A stretch of DNA of 64,000 bases from Sphaerolaimus hirsutus (GCA_964036195.1 OZ038450.1:32164612-32228611); one strand, 5' to 3'. Counted from the stretch's first letter, positions 45,450 to 56,175 are shown. Numbers and translations: made by a program. The notes: generated by a model from the sequence alone, not told the origin.

Positions 45450-45623
45450 TCAATTGCATTCTTTCTCATCCGCATTGTCCGCACAGTCTTCCACTTTATC
45501 GCATACAGACTCCGCCCCGATGCAGTTGCTTGCATAGTAAGTTCTGGAGGAAGCGTCGAGGAAGTCTGGGTGCATGCCCCCGTCGCAGTAGAAGCCCTTG
45601 CATTTGTCTGCACATTCGGTTGC
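45450..45623 (-). CDS. Terminal LDLa exon
   Basis: 174 nt from 'gccattag' to TGA at 45450-45452, frame 0. It reads ATECADKCKGFYC, an insert, then NCIGAESVCDKVEDCADNADEKEC and stop, the same layout as the last exon of the PAN-LDLa gene (32243..32419). This frame has no start codon of its own. It probably belongs to the same gene as 56980..57117, with the gypsy element in the intron, but a connecting exon of phase 1 to 0 was not found. Confidence 0.72.
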   Translation of the reverse strand, partial: ATECADKCKGFYCDGGMHPDFLDASSRTYYASNCIGAESVCDKVEDCADNADEKECN

Positions 45624-45837
45624 CTAATGGCACTGGCAAATATGGCCGCATCCATGTGCATGCATTGGAATCAAATAAAATGTCGGCCACACCATTTTAT
45701 GGCGCGCTTTTGCACTCGCACCATGTGTAACGATGGTTCTACACACACTAGTTGACGATGACACCATTTGTCTACTGGTTCCAATGACTCTTCGACGCGT
45801 GCTGACGAGCCGCAATGCACAAGTGTTGAGTCGTGTT

Positions 45838-45954
45838 TAGTGATGTAAAAGAGCCACGGCGCTGGCGCTTGCCGCTAGCGCCAAAGCAAAAAGCGCCATG
45901 GCGCTTTTGGGGATGGCGCCATTTTACTGTGGCGCTATTGGCGCTTGGTGCTGG
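45838..45954. mobile_element. Left part of a GGCGCC-rich hAT-like MITE
   Basis: TAGTGATGTAAAAGAG end; continues after the gypsy insertion at 54414..54649. Flanking 8-mers gtcgtgtt (45830-45837) and gtcatgtt (54650-54657) match at 7 of 8, supporting a hAT-type duplication. Confidence 0.75.
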
Positions 45955-46518
45955 TGTTGCCCCGACGGCAAGGTGAACCGTTGCGTGCGCCGCCACGACA
46001 GCGCGACGCTCGGCCGCGCTTACCGCGGCCGGGCGCCAGGTTGCCGTGGCGACGCGCGACCCGGTGTCGTATGATATTTGGGCACTTGCGGCGGGCCCAC
46101 GCGTACGCGAGTGTCGCCCCAGTCGCTCGCGGCACTGCGCGCCATTGGCGTGCAGTGCGGCGAGCGGCCGCGGCGGCACCCGCAAAACGCATGCGCCAGC
46201 CGACATTTATAAGGCCCGCATGTTTGTTTCAATTCAGTTGTGTTCATTCGCATGACTCATTTCCCTCGCCCCCCATCAGCTCACGAAATGAAACTGCGAG
46301 TTTAAAAAAGCGTGAAGCCAGTGTCGCGAGGCGACGATTTCAAATAAAAGCACAACTTAGAAACACGCGGCCCTCATAAACTTTCTCTGGTCGACAGCCC
46401 CTGGGCGTGACATCGCATCAGTCACAAAGGCCCATCGCTGCTCCTCTTGAGGTCCGACACTCTGTTAAAATTCCGTGTGACGGGACTTTGCCATTTGTAG
46501 CCTCCCGTGCACACGACA
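45955..46518 (+). repeat. 5' LTR of gypsy element
   Basis: Starts TGTTGCCCCGACGG and ends GCACACGACA. A TATA-like 'tttataagg' lies near 46206 and AATAAA near 46342, suitable for promoter and polyadenylation functions. Confidence 0.9.
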
Positions 46519-46536
46519 TGGTGACCACACTGCACA
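46519..46536 (+). promoter_or_regulatory. Primer-binding site
   Basis: TGGTGACCACAC directly abuts the 5' LTR. The miniature LTR element has TGGTGATCGTAC at the same place (58855), so both probably use the same tRNA primer. Confidence 0.6.
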
Positions 46537-46611
46537 AATCCCAGTAAATTTGCCCGCGCAACTCACAGTCCAAGTACAGTGACACGCGGAAGAAAAGTGA
46601 ACTCTGAAAAA

Positions 46612-49600
46612 ATGTCAGACAGTGACGCAAATGGCCCACCCGCGGCCGACCCATCAAATGCCCCCGCGCGCCCACAAATAACATACCGAGAGCACGAATT
46701 CAGCCAGAAAATTTCTGAATGGACAGACTCCCGAAACAGAAGGGCACTCGTGAACGCGATCGAGTCAGTAAACAAATTGCGGAAACCAGGCTGGCCAAAG
46801 GGCACAGTGGCCAGCAAAGATAGCAACACAACTCTCAGCCGCCGGCTCTTGCGCCTAACGGAAAAATTCTTTGAAACGTCGCAACTGTCGACGATAACTA
46901 TAGAAAATCCAGAACATGTGAACGAAAACAGTAGCGGGGACGAGAGTGATAGCGGGAACATTACCGCAATGAACGCACCCCTACTGCAACCACCCTCACA
47001 ATCGCGAGCATCCGCATCCCCCACACCATTCGCAGACCTAAAAATCCAAACATCGGACTTGGCTGCAATGGCGACGCACATTAACCAACGATTTGACCAG
47101 CAACAGCAACAGGTCATAGAACAAAACAAGCGAATCGAACAATTGACGCGAATAATTGCCAACAACCACCTGGTCAGCTCATCGCAAAGCTCAACACAGC
47201 AACAGAGCGACCCCTGGCGGTGGTCCACAGAAGAACGTTTGGCAACGCTGACCCAGAACCCCCTACTCCAGCAAATGGTTGAGTACATGGAACGCTTCGT
47301 ACTGGCCCCAGAAGACGGTTTGCAGCCACTTAGCACAATTCGGGCCCCCAGAGACAAAATCGGAGTAGGCCATGTGGCATCCACCGCCAGCAAACAAATA
47401 AAATTTGACGGAGACGAAGACAGCCAAACCGGCCCATTCAAGTTTTGGCTGCACATGATTATGCAACAAGCCATGGGTATCCCAGAGTGCCAACAACAAT
47501 TTTTCTGGAACACAGTGTTCATTCAATGCCTAACAGGCGACGCACAGAACAAGTACCACGCGATACGCGTGAATAAACGCAACGACATTCTGTACGTAGT
47601 GGACAGCCTAGTCGAGGCATACCGAGCCGACCACACAGTTCACTCAGTGGCCGACTGGTACAGCTTAAAGCCCGAACCGGGAGAATCAGCGTCCTCATTC
47701 CACACGCGGTTGTGCGCAAATTTCCACCACATCAGCGAAACAATGTCCGATCACGACCGACAACACATGATCGGCGACAAATTTTTTACCGAAGCACCCA
47801 AACTGGCCCCCGTCAGCTGCTGGTACATGTGGCGAGAGCGCTGGCAAGACGGCGGCTGCACACTGAACAGAGCAATTACAAAGATTGACGCCGCGCGCAA
47901 AGAGGCCGACAGGGCCCGAGCGCAGCGCAAAGACGAACAAAAATCCCAACGAAACAGACCACAATACAACACAAACTGGCAATCCGAGCCAAAAGCGTAC
48001 AGCACAAACAGCTACGCAGAGGGCGCCAGGGCCACGTTCGACCCTGACAACTACAAGGGGCCCTGGTGCACCTTCCATTTGCACCCAAAACCCATGCCCC
48101 ACGGCCCTGACAAATGTTACCTAAACCCAGAATCCCCAGCACATCAGGCCGAGCGAGCAAACAACATTAAACAGTCCCTTGCAAGGCGGGGAAAATCGGA
48201 ACAAGAAGCGAAAAACAACATGAAGCAAAAATGCACCGAGATGGGCATCCTGTTCACGGAGACACCAGCCAGCAGGTGCACGCAAGAACAGTACGAGTTA
48301 GACAACGATTTGTGGGACAACAGCGACGACCCAGAAGAGGGAAACAACCTAGACGATTGGGTCCCCACGATTGCAAGCACAAAAGTCAATTCATGCACAC
48401 GTACAGTGGGTTCGCCCGACCCAATGGCCACTATCATGTTCAACGGTGTATCCATCACGGGCCACATAGACACCGGATGCAACATTGGCTTGTTCATTGA
48501 AGACTCCACATTGGAGCGCGCCTGGGCAAAAGCCCACATGAACCCCGACACCGAAAGAAAAAAATTCAGACCCTACATGGGCAGCCACATCCGCACATCG
48601 GGAAACATTATCAAGGGCGAGTGGCTCAGACTATATGACATGACGGTAGAACATAGAACTCCAGATGGAGCACAGCGCACAGACACACTCCCGGCGGTCG
48701 TGAAACTAATGGAATTTCTGCCCCCAGCGGACCCGTTACTAATTGGGCGAGCTGCGATATGGGGCCCCCTCCAAATCATCCAAACAGCACACCAGGAACT
48801 GAAAAGATTGTCAAACGAATATGAGCAGGAAAACGAAGTGCTCAGAACAAACGACACGGCCGACAAGCCGCAGGGCTACACAGCAGATGTGTATACAACA
48901 CACAAAACAACCATTCCGCCCGGACAACGGTCCCACATGCAAGTGACAGTAGACAAAAACACCCCCATCCTAACGGAAACAGAGACAGGGGACAAAGTCG
49001 CATACGCACTAGACACGTACATGAGGGACACAAACGGAGAACTCCATGAGCGAATCCCGGGCCTAGCATGCAACGCCATACTTCAGCCAGACCGCGAATG
49101 GCTAAAGGCAGCAGAATTCCAAATGTGTGTAACCAACACGACAAACACAGACTGCCACATCCCCGCGCACACGAAAGTAGCGGAAATTTTCACTACGACC
49201 CACGCACTGACATTTGAAGAGCCAGAAACACCGGCAGCTCAAGGGTTAAAAGAGTTGCCCAGCCCACCACCCCCAACGGCCACATTGCCAGAATGGCGAG
49301 AATTGACACAAGAAGAACAAGAACGCGTCGATGAAATCTGGAAGCGCTTGCCCACAGAGAGCCAGGACGCACTGCCACCAGCGGCGCAGCACCGATTCAA
49401 GAACCTCCTAGCTCGGCAAGAAGGTTTGTTTAGCATGAATGAGTATGACATTGGGGAAACACAAGTGACAGAACACAAAATCGAACTAGTGCCAGGGGCT
49501 GAACCAATCAAATGCGCAGCGAGGTTTGAAACCCCCCCAAAACGCGCATTTGTATGGCGAACCATTGACGAAATGCTCAAAAAGAAACTAATCGTGCCGT

Positions 49601-52038
49601 CCGCATCCCCCTGGGCCTTCCCACTAGTAATCGTCCCAAAAGGCAAGTCAGATTACAGACTGTGCCTAGACTTTCGGAAATTAAACGACGTCACGGTCCG
49701 AGACGCGTACCCACTCCCATGCATCACTGACATGCTCCAGCAAATGAACCAGAGAACAATTTTCTCCACCATGGACACAAGTTTCGGGTATTACAACGTC
49801 ACAATTTCCGACCCCGCCACAAGAGACATGGTGTCATTCGTGTGTAGCAGGGGTCAGTACAGCTACACGCGCATGCCGCTGGGTCTAAAAAACGCGGGTG
49901 CAAGTTTCCAACGACTCATGGACTGTGTTCTAACTGGACTGAACATAGAACCAGAATGGCCAGCATTTTTCGCATACATAGACAATTGCCTAGTCACGAG
50001 CAATGACCCAGATGAACACATGCGACACCTAGTCCAACTATTCCACCGCCTAAAGTGGGCAGGCATACGCCTGAAGCCAGAAAAGTGCCACTTTTTCTGC
50101 AGCAAAGTCAAGTTCCTGGGGTTCGAGTTGAGTGAAAAAGGCATCGCGCCAAAACGGAGTAACATCGCGGCGATACTAGAAATGCCCACCCCAACAACTA
50201 AACAAATGATCAAAACATTCCTGGGGAAAGCAGGCTACTTTAGCCATCACATTCCGGGCTTTCACCGATTGGCAGCACCACTAAACGAGATGTCCAAAGG
50301 GAAATATCGGGTAAACGGAAACGACCCAATTCCCCCACACGAGCAATGGTCCGAAGACGCTAAGAATGCGTACGACACCCTCAAGTTAATGCTCAGCACC
50401 GCCCCAGTGCTGGCACATCCAGACCGATCGAAGGATTATTACTTGTACACAGACGCATGCAACGTTGGCCTGGGGGCAGTGCTAATGCAGAAATGTGCAA
50501 CGAATCCTGAACAGCTACGACCCGTAGCATTTGTGTCCAAAAAGTTACCAACAACACACAAAAATTGGTCAGTTATTGAGAAAGAGGCGCTAGCATGCAC
50601 CTGGGCACTTGACAGGCTGGGCGACTACATTGACGGGCAAAAAGTAATCCTACGAACGGACCACAAAGCCCTAGTAAACGCACTCATCAAACCAGCCCAC
50701 GGAAAAATCGAAAGGTGGACACACCGATGGGCCATGAGATTGTCCCTGAAAGACTTGACAATCGAATATTGCCCAGGAGAGCAAAACGTAGTGGCAGACG
50801 CACTGAGCAGAAACCCAATCGAGGATTTAGACACACTGGCATTCCAGCGAGCCAGTGAAAGTATCCACATCCCACTTGAAAAACTCTGTCCCCACATGAG
50901 TAAATACTCGCAAACAGTCACAAACTGGCGCCGTGAACAGAGTAAAGATCCCGAGTATGAGACCCTGAAAAACAAACTCATCAATGGCACCATGGGCCAA
51001 GCGCAGTACACTTGGACAGGGGACATCATAGAATACAAAGGACCACAGGGACCACAACCGTGGGCACCCACCCACATGAGAGAAAAGCTACTATCTGACG
51101 CACACGCCGGCCTCCTCGGAGCACACGGGGGAGCCGAACGAACAACCCAGCAAATAGCTAAAACAGCCGCATGGCCATGCATGCGACAAGACGCCCTAGA
51201 ATTTGTCAAGAAATGCCACACGTGCAAAATCACGAAAGACGGACAACGCAAAGGATCCAGCCCACTTTTCCCAGTCGAACCAGGCACACGACCATGGCAG
51301 AAAGTGGCTGTAGACACAACCCCGATGCCCGAATTCCGCGGGTACAGACACATCATGGTAGCTATCGACTATCTAACCAGAGCGGTAGTTTTGGCCCCGT
51401 TGCGACAACTGACTGGAGAAGCAGCGGCAAAGACTCTTGAAAAACATGTCATACACTTGTTCGGACCACCCACGGAATTAATCACGGATAACGGCACAGA
51501 GTTCGTCAACAAAGACATGTCCAACCTAGCCCACAAATGGAACTTTTCCCTGCGCACAACAACCCCCTACCATTCACAGTCAAACGGGCTGGCAGAAAGA
51601 GCGATCCGCAGCGTAGAACAACTAACACGACAATGGGCGCAGAGAAATACGAAATCCAACGACTGGCCCGCAGCATTACCTGAAGTAGCACTACGAATGA
51701 ATGTAGCATACAACCGGGACATCGCGCATGCACCATTCGAGCTACTATTCGGATACATGCCTCCAATTGTTGAAGACAAAGCAGATCGGCCCCAAATAAT
51801 AGACAATACTGACCACTCCCCGCCCAGTAGCAACACGCGACTACAAAAAACACTCAAAGCGTTAGCCACGCGAGTGCCAGTAGCGGCAGACCGCCCAGGG
51901 CACTTGCAAACATTATGGCAGCAAGCCAAAAGGCACCTTAAGCACACCCAGGATCGGTACAAGCGTGCCTATGACCTGAAAACGGGAACACCCATAAAAA
52001 TCGGCGATACGGCCTACCTAGAAACAAAGTGGGGATAA
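46612..52038 (+). CDS. Gypsy Gag-Pol polyprotein, 1808 aa, with altered RT box
   Basis: The first ATG is at 46612 (MSDSDANGPP); the frame is open 33 nt further upstream but without ATG. Gag occupies roughly residues 1-600, with a glutamine-rich coiled segment (150-190) and a CTFH...HGPDKC zinc-knuckle-like cluster near 485. Protease has GHIDTGC (DTG at 620-622). RT has PKGKSDYRLCLDFRKLND and RMPLGLKNAGASF, but the catalytic box is YIDN at 1122-1125 instead of YxDD. RNase H has YTDAC (D1281) and the WSVIEKEAL box. Integrase has an HHCC finger (HAGLLGAHGG...CHTC) and DD35E residues D1568, D1626, E1662. The frame ends at TAA 52036-52038, just before an in-frame GPY motif. It encodes the enzymes for particle formation, reverse transcription and integration, but the RT substitution predicts an inactive polymerase. 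Confidence 0.9.
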   Translation: MSDSDANGPPAADPSNAPARPQITYREHEFSQKISEWTDSRNRRALVNAIESVNKLRKPGWPKGTVASKDSNTTLSRRLLRLTEKFFETSQLSTITIENPEHVNENSSGDESDSGNITAMNAPLLQPPSQSRASASPTPFADLKIQTSDLAAMATHINQRFDQQQQQVIEQNKRIEQLTRIIANNHLVSSSQSSTQQQSDPWRWSTEERLATLTQNPLLQQMVEYMERFVLAPEDGLQPLSTIRAPRDKIGVGHVASTASKQIKFDGDEDSQTGPFKFWLHMIMQQAMGIPECQQQFFWNTVFIQCLTGDAQNKYHAIRVNKRNDILYVVDSLVEAYRADHTVHSVADWYSLKPEPGESASSFHTRLCANFHHISETMSDHDRQHMIGDKFFTEAPKLAPVSCWYMWRERWQDGGCTLNRAITKIDAARKEADRARAQRKDEQKSQRNRPQYNTNWQSEPKAYSTNSYAEGARATFDPDNYKGPWCTFHLHPKPMPHGPDKCYLNPESPAHQAERANNIKQSLARRGKSEQEAKNNMKQKCTEMGILFTETPASRCTQEQYELDNDLWDNSDDPEEGNNLDDWVPTIASTKVNSCTRTVGSPDPMATIMFNGVSITGHIDTGCNIGLFIEDSTLERAWAKAHMNPDTERKKFRPYMGSHIRTSGNIIKGEWLRLYDMTVEHRTPDGAQRTDTLPAVVKLMEFLPPADPLLIGRAAIWGPLQIIQTAHQELKRLSNEYEQENEVLRTNDTADKPQGYTADVYTTHKTTIPPGQRSHMQVTVDKNTPILTETETGDKVAYALDTYMRDTNGELHERIPGLACNAILQPDREWLKAAEFQMCVTNTTNTDCHIPAHTKVAEIFTTTHALTFEEPETPAAQGLKELPSPPPPTATLPEWRELTQEEQERVDEIWKRLPTESQDALPPAAQHRFKNLLARQEGLFSMNEYDIGETQVTEHKIELVPGAEPIKCAARFETPPKRAFVWRTIDEMLKKKLIVPSASPWAFPLVIVPKGKSDYRLCLDFRKLNDVTVRDAYPLPCITDMLQQMNQRTIFSTMDTSFGYYNVTISDPATRDMVSFVCSRGQYSYTRMPLGLKNAGASFQRLMDCVLTGLNIEPEWPAFFAYIDNCLVTSNDPDEHMRHLVQLFHRLKWAGIRLKPEKCHFFCSKVKFLGFELSEKGIAPKRSNIAAILEMPTPTTKQMIKTFLGKAGYFSHHIPGFHRLAAPLNEMSKGKYRVNGNDPIPPHEQWSEDAKNAYDTLKLMLSTAPVLAHPDRSKDYYLYTDACNVGLGAVLMQKCATNPEQLRPVAFVSKKLPTTHKNWSVIEKEALACTWALDRLGDYIDGQKVILRTDHKALVNALIKPAHGKIERWTHRWAMRLSLKDLTIEYCPGEQNVVADALSRNPIEDLDTLAFQRASESIHIPLEKLCPHMSKYSQTVTNWRREQSKDPEYETLKNKLINGTMGQAQYTWTGDIIEYKGPQGPQPWAPTHMREKLLSDAHAGLLGAHGGAERTTQQIAKTAAWPCMRQDALEFVKKCHTCKITKDGQRKGSSPLFPVEPGTRPWQKVAVDTTPMPEFRGYRHIMVAIDYLTRAVVLAPLRQLTGEAAAKTLEKHVIHLFGPPTELITDNGTEFVNKDMSNLAHKWNFSLRTTTPYHSQSNGLAERAIRSVEQLTRQWAQRNTKSNDWPAALPEVALRMNVAYNRDIAHAPFELLFGYMPPIVEDKADRPQIIDNTDHSPPSSNTRLQKTLKALATRVPVAADRPGHLQTLWQQAKRHLKHTQDRYKRAYDLKTGTPIKIGDTAYLETKWG

Positions 52039-52461
52039 TCTGTAGACCAAAAAACACAGCCCCTACGCACTGGGCCATACGATGTTGTCGGAATCGACAA
52101 ATCAATCGCAATAATCGATACAGGTGACTCTCTCCGGAGAGTACCAATGAGTACACTCACACCTGCAAATGAAATAATAAATAAAAAAGGAAAATCCGTC
52201 TCAGACACGAGCGCAATTACAATGGCTGGCCGGGGCAATTCGACTAACTCGCGCGTGGGAAGAACAGAGGGCAGACGCGACAGCAGCGCCCGAAGGCCGG
52301 CGGCGCCAGCCGCGGAACGGCCGCGATTCCGGCCGATCAGCCCGCCGTCCCGCGACCCCAGCGCCAAGCGCATTATGACGGACTGGGTCAGTTCAGTCCG
52401 CCATACGCAAACCCCAAATTTACCGGATCGTACAAACACATATCGATGCCCCCCCACCTAA
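52039..52461 (+). pseudogene. In-frame 3' continuation of pol after a stop (GPY module and tail)
   Basis: The pol frame reopens directly after TAA and contains TGPYDVVGID, the GPY/F motif normally at the integrase C-terminus, then a basic, serine/arginine/proline-rich tail to the stop near 52461. The GPY position relative to the integrase core is normal, so the stop is best read as a nonsense mutation, or possibly a readthrough site. Confidence 0.65.
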
Positions 52462-52512
52462 CAGAACCGCCCCCCGGCGCCCCAAAACGAGCAGCGGCGC
52501 TCGCTCGAAAGC

Positions 52513-53473
52513 GTGGTCGCCCACACCAACATCCGCGCGCCGGTACCGCTGAATGCAGTGCAGCCGAAGCCAGACATAGGTTCGGACCTTGTGCCTGCGG
52601 GCGGTTTCCCACACGCATGGAATCGTGTGCCACAGAAAAAATTCCGCGCAGACACGAAAAATCGTACCGCGCGCCCCAAGCCCGCCGACCGCACGGCCGC
52701 GGCCGCCCACCACCCGAAAGCATCGAGTGAGTTCACGGGTCACATTTTTTGGAACACTCAGTGGGTACGGAAATGCGCGGCCCCCCACGTAGACATCCCA
52801 CACAAAATTCCGGCCGCGCCCCTACTGCCCACGCCCCACTACCTGGCCCCCACCACCCCCGCCGGTGAGTGCTACAATAAAAATCTTGTGATAAGTAGCG
52901 CACCCCCCCCGCGGTGAAAAAATTCCGCCACCCCCCTCAGATTGCGAGGAGGTGGATAAGTTGCGCGGCACAGTCGACCTACTGTCCGCAACCGTAGAAC
53001 GCCTCTCAATCTACCCCCATGAGGCCCTCCCCATGCTGCGCTGGAGTTTGAACGCGGAAGCGCGCGTTCGAGTAGAGCGGGACAGCCTCCGCCGCCAGTT
53101 GGAGGACTGCCAAGAGGAGCTCCAAGTCGCTTCGGAGCTCCTGGAGGCGTCCGAAGACGAGGCGGCGGCCGCTCGCCAGCAGCAAGACTTGACACAACCC
53201 AAAAGCCCCTCCCCCGCGCTCAGCCCTGACCCAGTTGACTACAGCGACAGCGAGTTGCTGCCGCATAGCCCGTCTGAGGTGCGGCGCGATATAGAAAACA
53301 CTTGTGCCATTTTCACGTCGCTTCCCCCCCCCTTATCGCCGCTGCAGCCGTCGACAAGTCGCATTCCGCGCCCCCGACCGCCAACTCCGCTCGGCGAGAG
53401 CGGCGGCGAAGAAACGGACAGGCCGGCCGGCATTCAAACAACCGACCTCAAGAAGATCTCCAAGAAGCGATGA
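52513..53473 (+). CDS. Spliced accessory ORF3 of the gypsy element
   Basis: Exon 1 is 52513..52864 and exon 2 is 52941..53473, ending at TGA. The 76-bp intron has GTGAGT at 52865 and a C-rich tract then CAG at 52938-52940. The junction preserves the frame (phase 1), giving about 295 residues. The second exon encodes a heptad-like, charged segment (about 53050-53190) followed by proline/serine-rich sequence. There is no signal peptide or membrane segment, so it is not an obvious envelope. A plausible role is an accessory or structural protein; no family was recognised. The relative at 41330-42150 matches both exons and lacks the intron. Confidence 0.55.
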
Positions 53474-53845
53474 GTGTTTTTTTTTGTATTTGTAGATTTT
53501 AATGCGATTTTGTGCAGGTTTTGCACAGTAGTTTAACATGAGTACCGGGTAATGTCCAGTGGAGAAACGGGTGTGACTTATATTTTTGAGTTTTACGGGG
53601 TTTTTTAACATATTTATTTACATAAAAAACGGGTAGGCATTTTTCTGTACAATTGACCTGTATTTATAAATATTCACTAATATTCACTTATTTATTGGTT
53701 TGGCGCTTGAAAAGCGGGCTATTTATTTGCTAAAAATCTTTTCCTGCCAGTTAAGGTTCGTGTTTGGCTATTTTTTGTAAAAAACGTGATCGGCAGTTTT
53801 GTTCTGTTTTTTTTCTCAGACCCCTGCCCCGGTCTTTGGGGGGGG
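53474..53845 (+). other. 3' untranslated region and polypurine tract of gypsy element
   Basis: AT-rich, ending with 'tctttgggggggg' adjacent to the LTR start. No further ORF is supported. Confidence 0.6.
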
Positions 53846-54409
53846 TGTTGCCCCGACGGCAAGGTGAACCGTTGCGTGCGCCGCCACGACAGCGCGACGC
53901 TCGGCCGCGCTTACCGCGGCCGGGCGCCAGGTTGCCGTGGCGACGCGTGACCCGGTGTCGTATGATATTTGGGCACTTGCGGCGGGCGCACGCGTACGCG
54001 AGTGTCGCCCCAGTCGCTCGCGGCACTGCGCGCCATTGGCGTGCAGTGCGGCGAGCGGCCGCGGCGGCACCCGCAAAACGCATGCGCCAGCCGACATTTA
54101 TAAGGCCCGCATGTTTGTTTCAATTCAGTTGTGTTCATTCGCATGACTCATTTCCCTCGCCCCCCATCAGCTCACGAAATGAAACTGCGAGTTTAAAAAA
54201 GCGTGAAGCCAGTGTCGCGAGGCGACGATTTCAAATAAAAGCACAACTTAGAAACACGCGGCCCTCATAAACTTTCTCCGGTCGACAGCCCCTGGGCGTG
54301 ACATCGCATCAGTCACAAAGGCCCATCGCTGCTCCTCTTGAGGTCCGACACTCTGTTAAAATTCCGTGTGACGGGACTTTGCCATTTGTAGCCTCCCGTG
54401 CACACGACA
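53846..54409 (+). repeat. 3' LTR of gypsy element
   Basis: Same length as the 5' LTR. The differences I see are at 'gacgcgtgac' (C/T), 'gggcgcacgc' (C/G) and 'ttctccggtc' (T/C). Confidence 0.9.
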
Positions 54410-54413
54410 CTGG

Positions 54414-54649
54414 GGTTTGGAAAAGCGTCATTGCGCTTTTGGTGCTTGGCGCTATTTTTGCGTGGCGCCAGGAAAAAAACGCCTGGCGCTGGCGCTTGGC
54501 GCCAGCGTCAAAGCAAAAAGCACCATGGCGCCTCTGGCGCTTGGCGCCATTTTGCTCAGGCGTCATTGGCGCTTGGCGCTGAGGGTCGAAAAAGCGCAAT
54601 GGCGGTTTCGGCGCTCGGCGCCAAAGTCCTGGCGCTTTTCACATCACTA
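54414..54649. mobile_element. Right part of the GGCGCC-rich MITE split by the gypsy element
   Basis: Continues from 45954 with 'aaaagcgtcattgcgctttt' words and ends 'ggcgcttttcacatcacta', inverse of the left end. Confidence 0.75.
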
Positions 54650-55229
54650 GTCATGTTGCAAATGATGCTGTAGTTTTGAAAAATATGTGAACGTGTGAGT
54701 TTACTTGTTTAGTTTACCTTGCAATCTCAGTCAAATGACGATTAAACTCGGCGGACGTTATGGAAGTCAATGGTCTATAGAATTTTTGTACGAGTGCGGT
54801 GTAAACTAACGATGGGGGTCACATGTGAATTTGGCCCACGTCCAAGTCGCTTTGCGTTTCAGACAAATGAGAGCGAAAAACGCAGGTTTTATGTTCGCGT
54901 CGCTGATTATGGCTGCGGAATGCAATAGATCGACCAGAATGATCACAAATAACACATTTGCAATCATTTCCAGTCACTTAATTGGATTCCACAGCCATAA
55001 TGAGTGACGCAAATGGAAATCCTGCGTCTTTCACCTCAATTGTATAATACGGAACCCGACGCGTGCCAAGTTAACATACCGGATATCTATCACATTTGTA
55101 CTTTTTAGGATGTGAATCGAACTGTGAAAGCAATAAACTGTTAATCGAACAGAATCCGTCCATTTGAATTCGAATTTGAGACATGTCTTACTCGTACATA
55201 AAAGAAGGAAAGCTGACTCGTTTCATGTC
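54650..55229. other. Intron-like spacer
   Basis: No recognised feature; searched for the missing LDLa exon (phase 1 to 0) without success. Confidence 0.4.
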
Positions 55230-55457
55230 TGCCAAGATGTGATGTAAAAGCGCCATGGCGCTGGCGCCTGGCGCTAGCGCCAAAGCAAAAAGCGCCATGG
55301 CGCTTTTGGCGCTTGGCGCCATTTTGCTGTGGCGCCATTGGCGCTTGGCGCTGGACTTATGAAAAGCGCCATGGCGCTTTTGGCGCTTGGCGCTATAATG
55401 CTCTGGCGCCATTGGCGCTTGGCGCAAGTGTTTTGAAAAGCGCCAAAAAAGCGTCAC
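55230..55457. mobile_element. GGCGCC-rich palindromic MITE
   Basis: 'tgatgtaaaagcgccatggc' start; repeated 'ggcgccattggcgcttggcg' words, alternately inverted. Confidence 0.65.
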
Positions 55458-55709
55458 ACAGTTTAAAATTCACAGCAACAATTGTGGAAAAAATGTGTAA
55501 ATTGCAAAAATAAAAATCGAATAAACACCCCAAATTTTGTAATATTTATATTAATAGCTTTTGGCCACTATCACCCGAATGCCCCTCCCCCAATTGATAA
55601 ACTATATACAATCTACATATCTGGAGTAAACTGGCACTTTTTCAACAAAAACTTTTCCTGTAAAAATACCTAATTTTTGCACTGTAAGGCAATTACTTTA
55701 AGGCTAATA

Positions 55710-56175
55710 CCGTATTTCCTCGAAATACCCCCCCGGGGGGTGATTGTTTCATAGTGGTCCCGAGAGGGGGGGGGGGGGTTAAACGAGGGGGGGGGTATTT
55801 CGAGGGGTGTTATTATTTCACAAGAAAAATTTTGAAAACCAAGTACGAAATTGTCGTCTGAAACGTACGCAGACGTCGAAAAATGCAACAAAAACCGCCA
55901 TTTATAAGGTTCTGTAGACTAATATTAGTATGTAGATGGTATGTACGATTGTACACTGTTCTAACGTGATTCCGACGTTGTTTTAACGTGTGTTCTGCAC
56001 TACGTGGAACACAAACTGCCGTATTTGTCATGTACGTTCTCTTTACACTCAATTTGGTGGGGGGTATTTCAAGGGGGGGGGGGTGATTGTTTCATAGTGG
56101 TCTCGAGAGGGGGGGGGGGGGGTCAAACGAGGGGGGGGGGGGTATTTCGAGGGGGGGTATTTCGAGGAAATACGG
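55710..56175. mobile_element. CCGTATTTCCTCG MITE, complete, TA-flanked
   Basis: Both ends and TA flanks intact; G-runs of up to 12 and the conserved 'cgtgtgttctgcactacg' module inside. Confidence 0.8.

Larger units (their letters stand above)
45955..54409 (+). mobile_element. Young full-length Ty3/gypsy LTR retrotransposon (TSD CTGG)
   Basis: LTRs are 564 bp each (45955..46518 and 53846..54409) with three visible differences, and CTGG flanks both sides. A primer-binding site starts TGGTGACC immediately after the 5' LTR (46519), and a polypurine G-run precedes the 3' LTR (53836-53845). The interior has one long gag-pol frame and a downstream ORF3. It is markedly more GC-rich than the host DNA. 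It sits inside a GGCGCC MITE, which lies in a probable LDLa-gene intron. Confidence 0.93.

Noticed and set aside
46563..51962. Minus-strand ORFs opposite the gypsy gag-pol (up to 319 codons)
   Set aside because: Shadows of a long GC-rich coding frame; no domain recognised and no consistent order.
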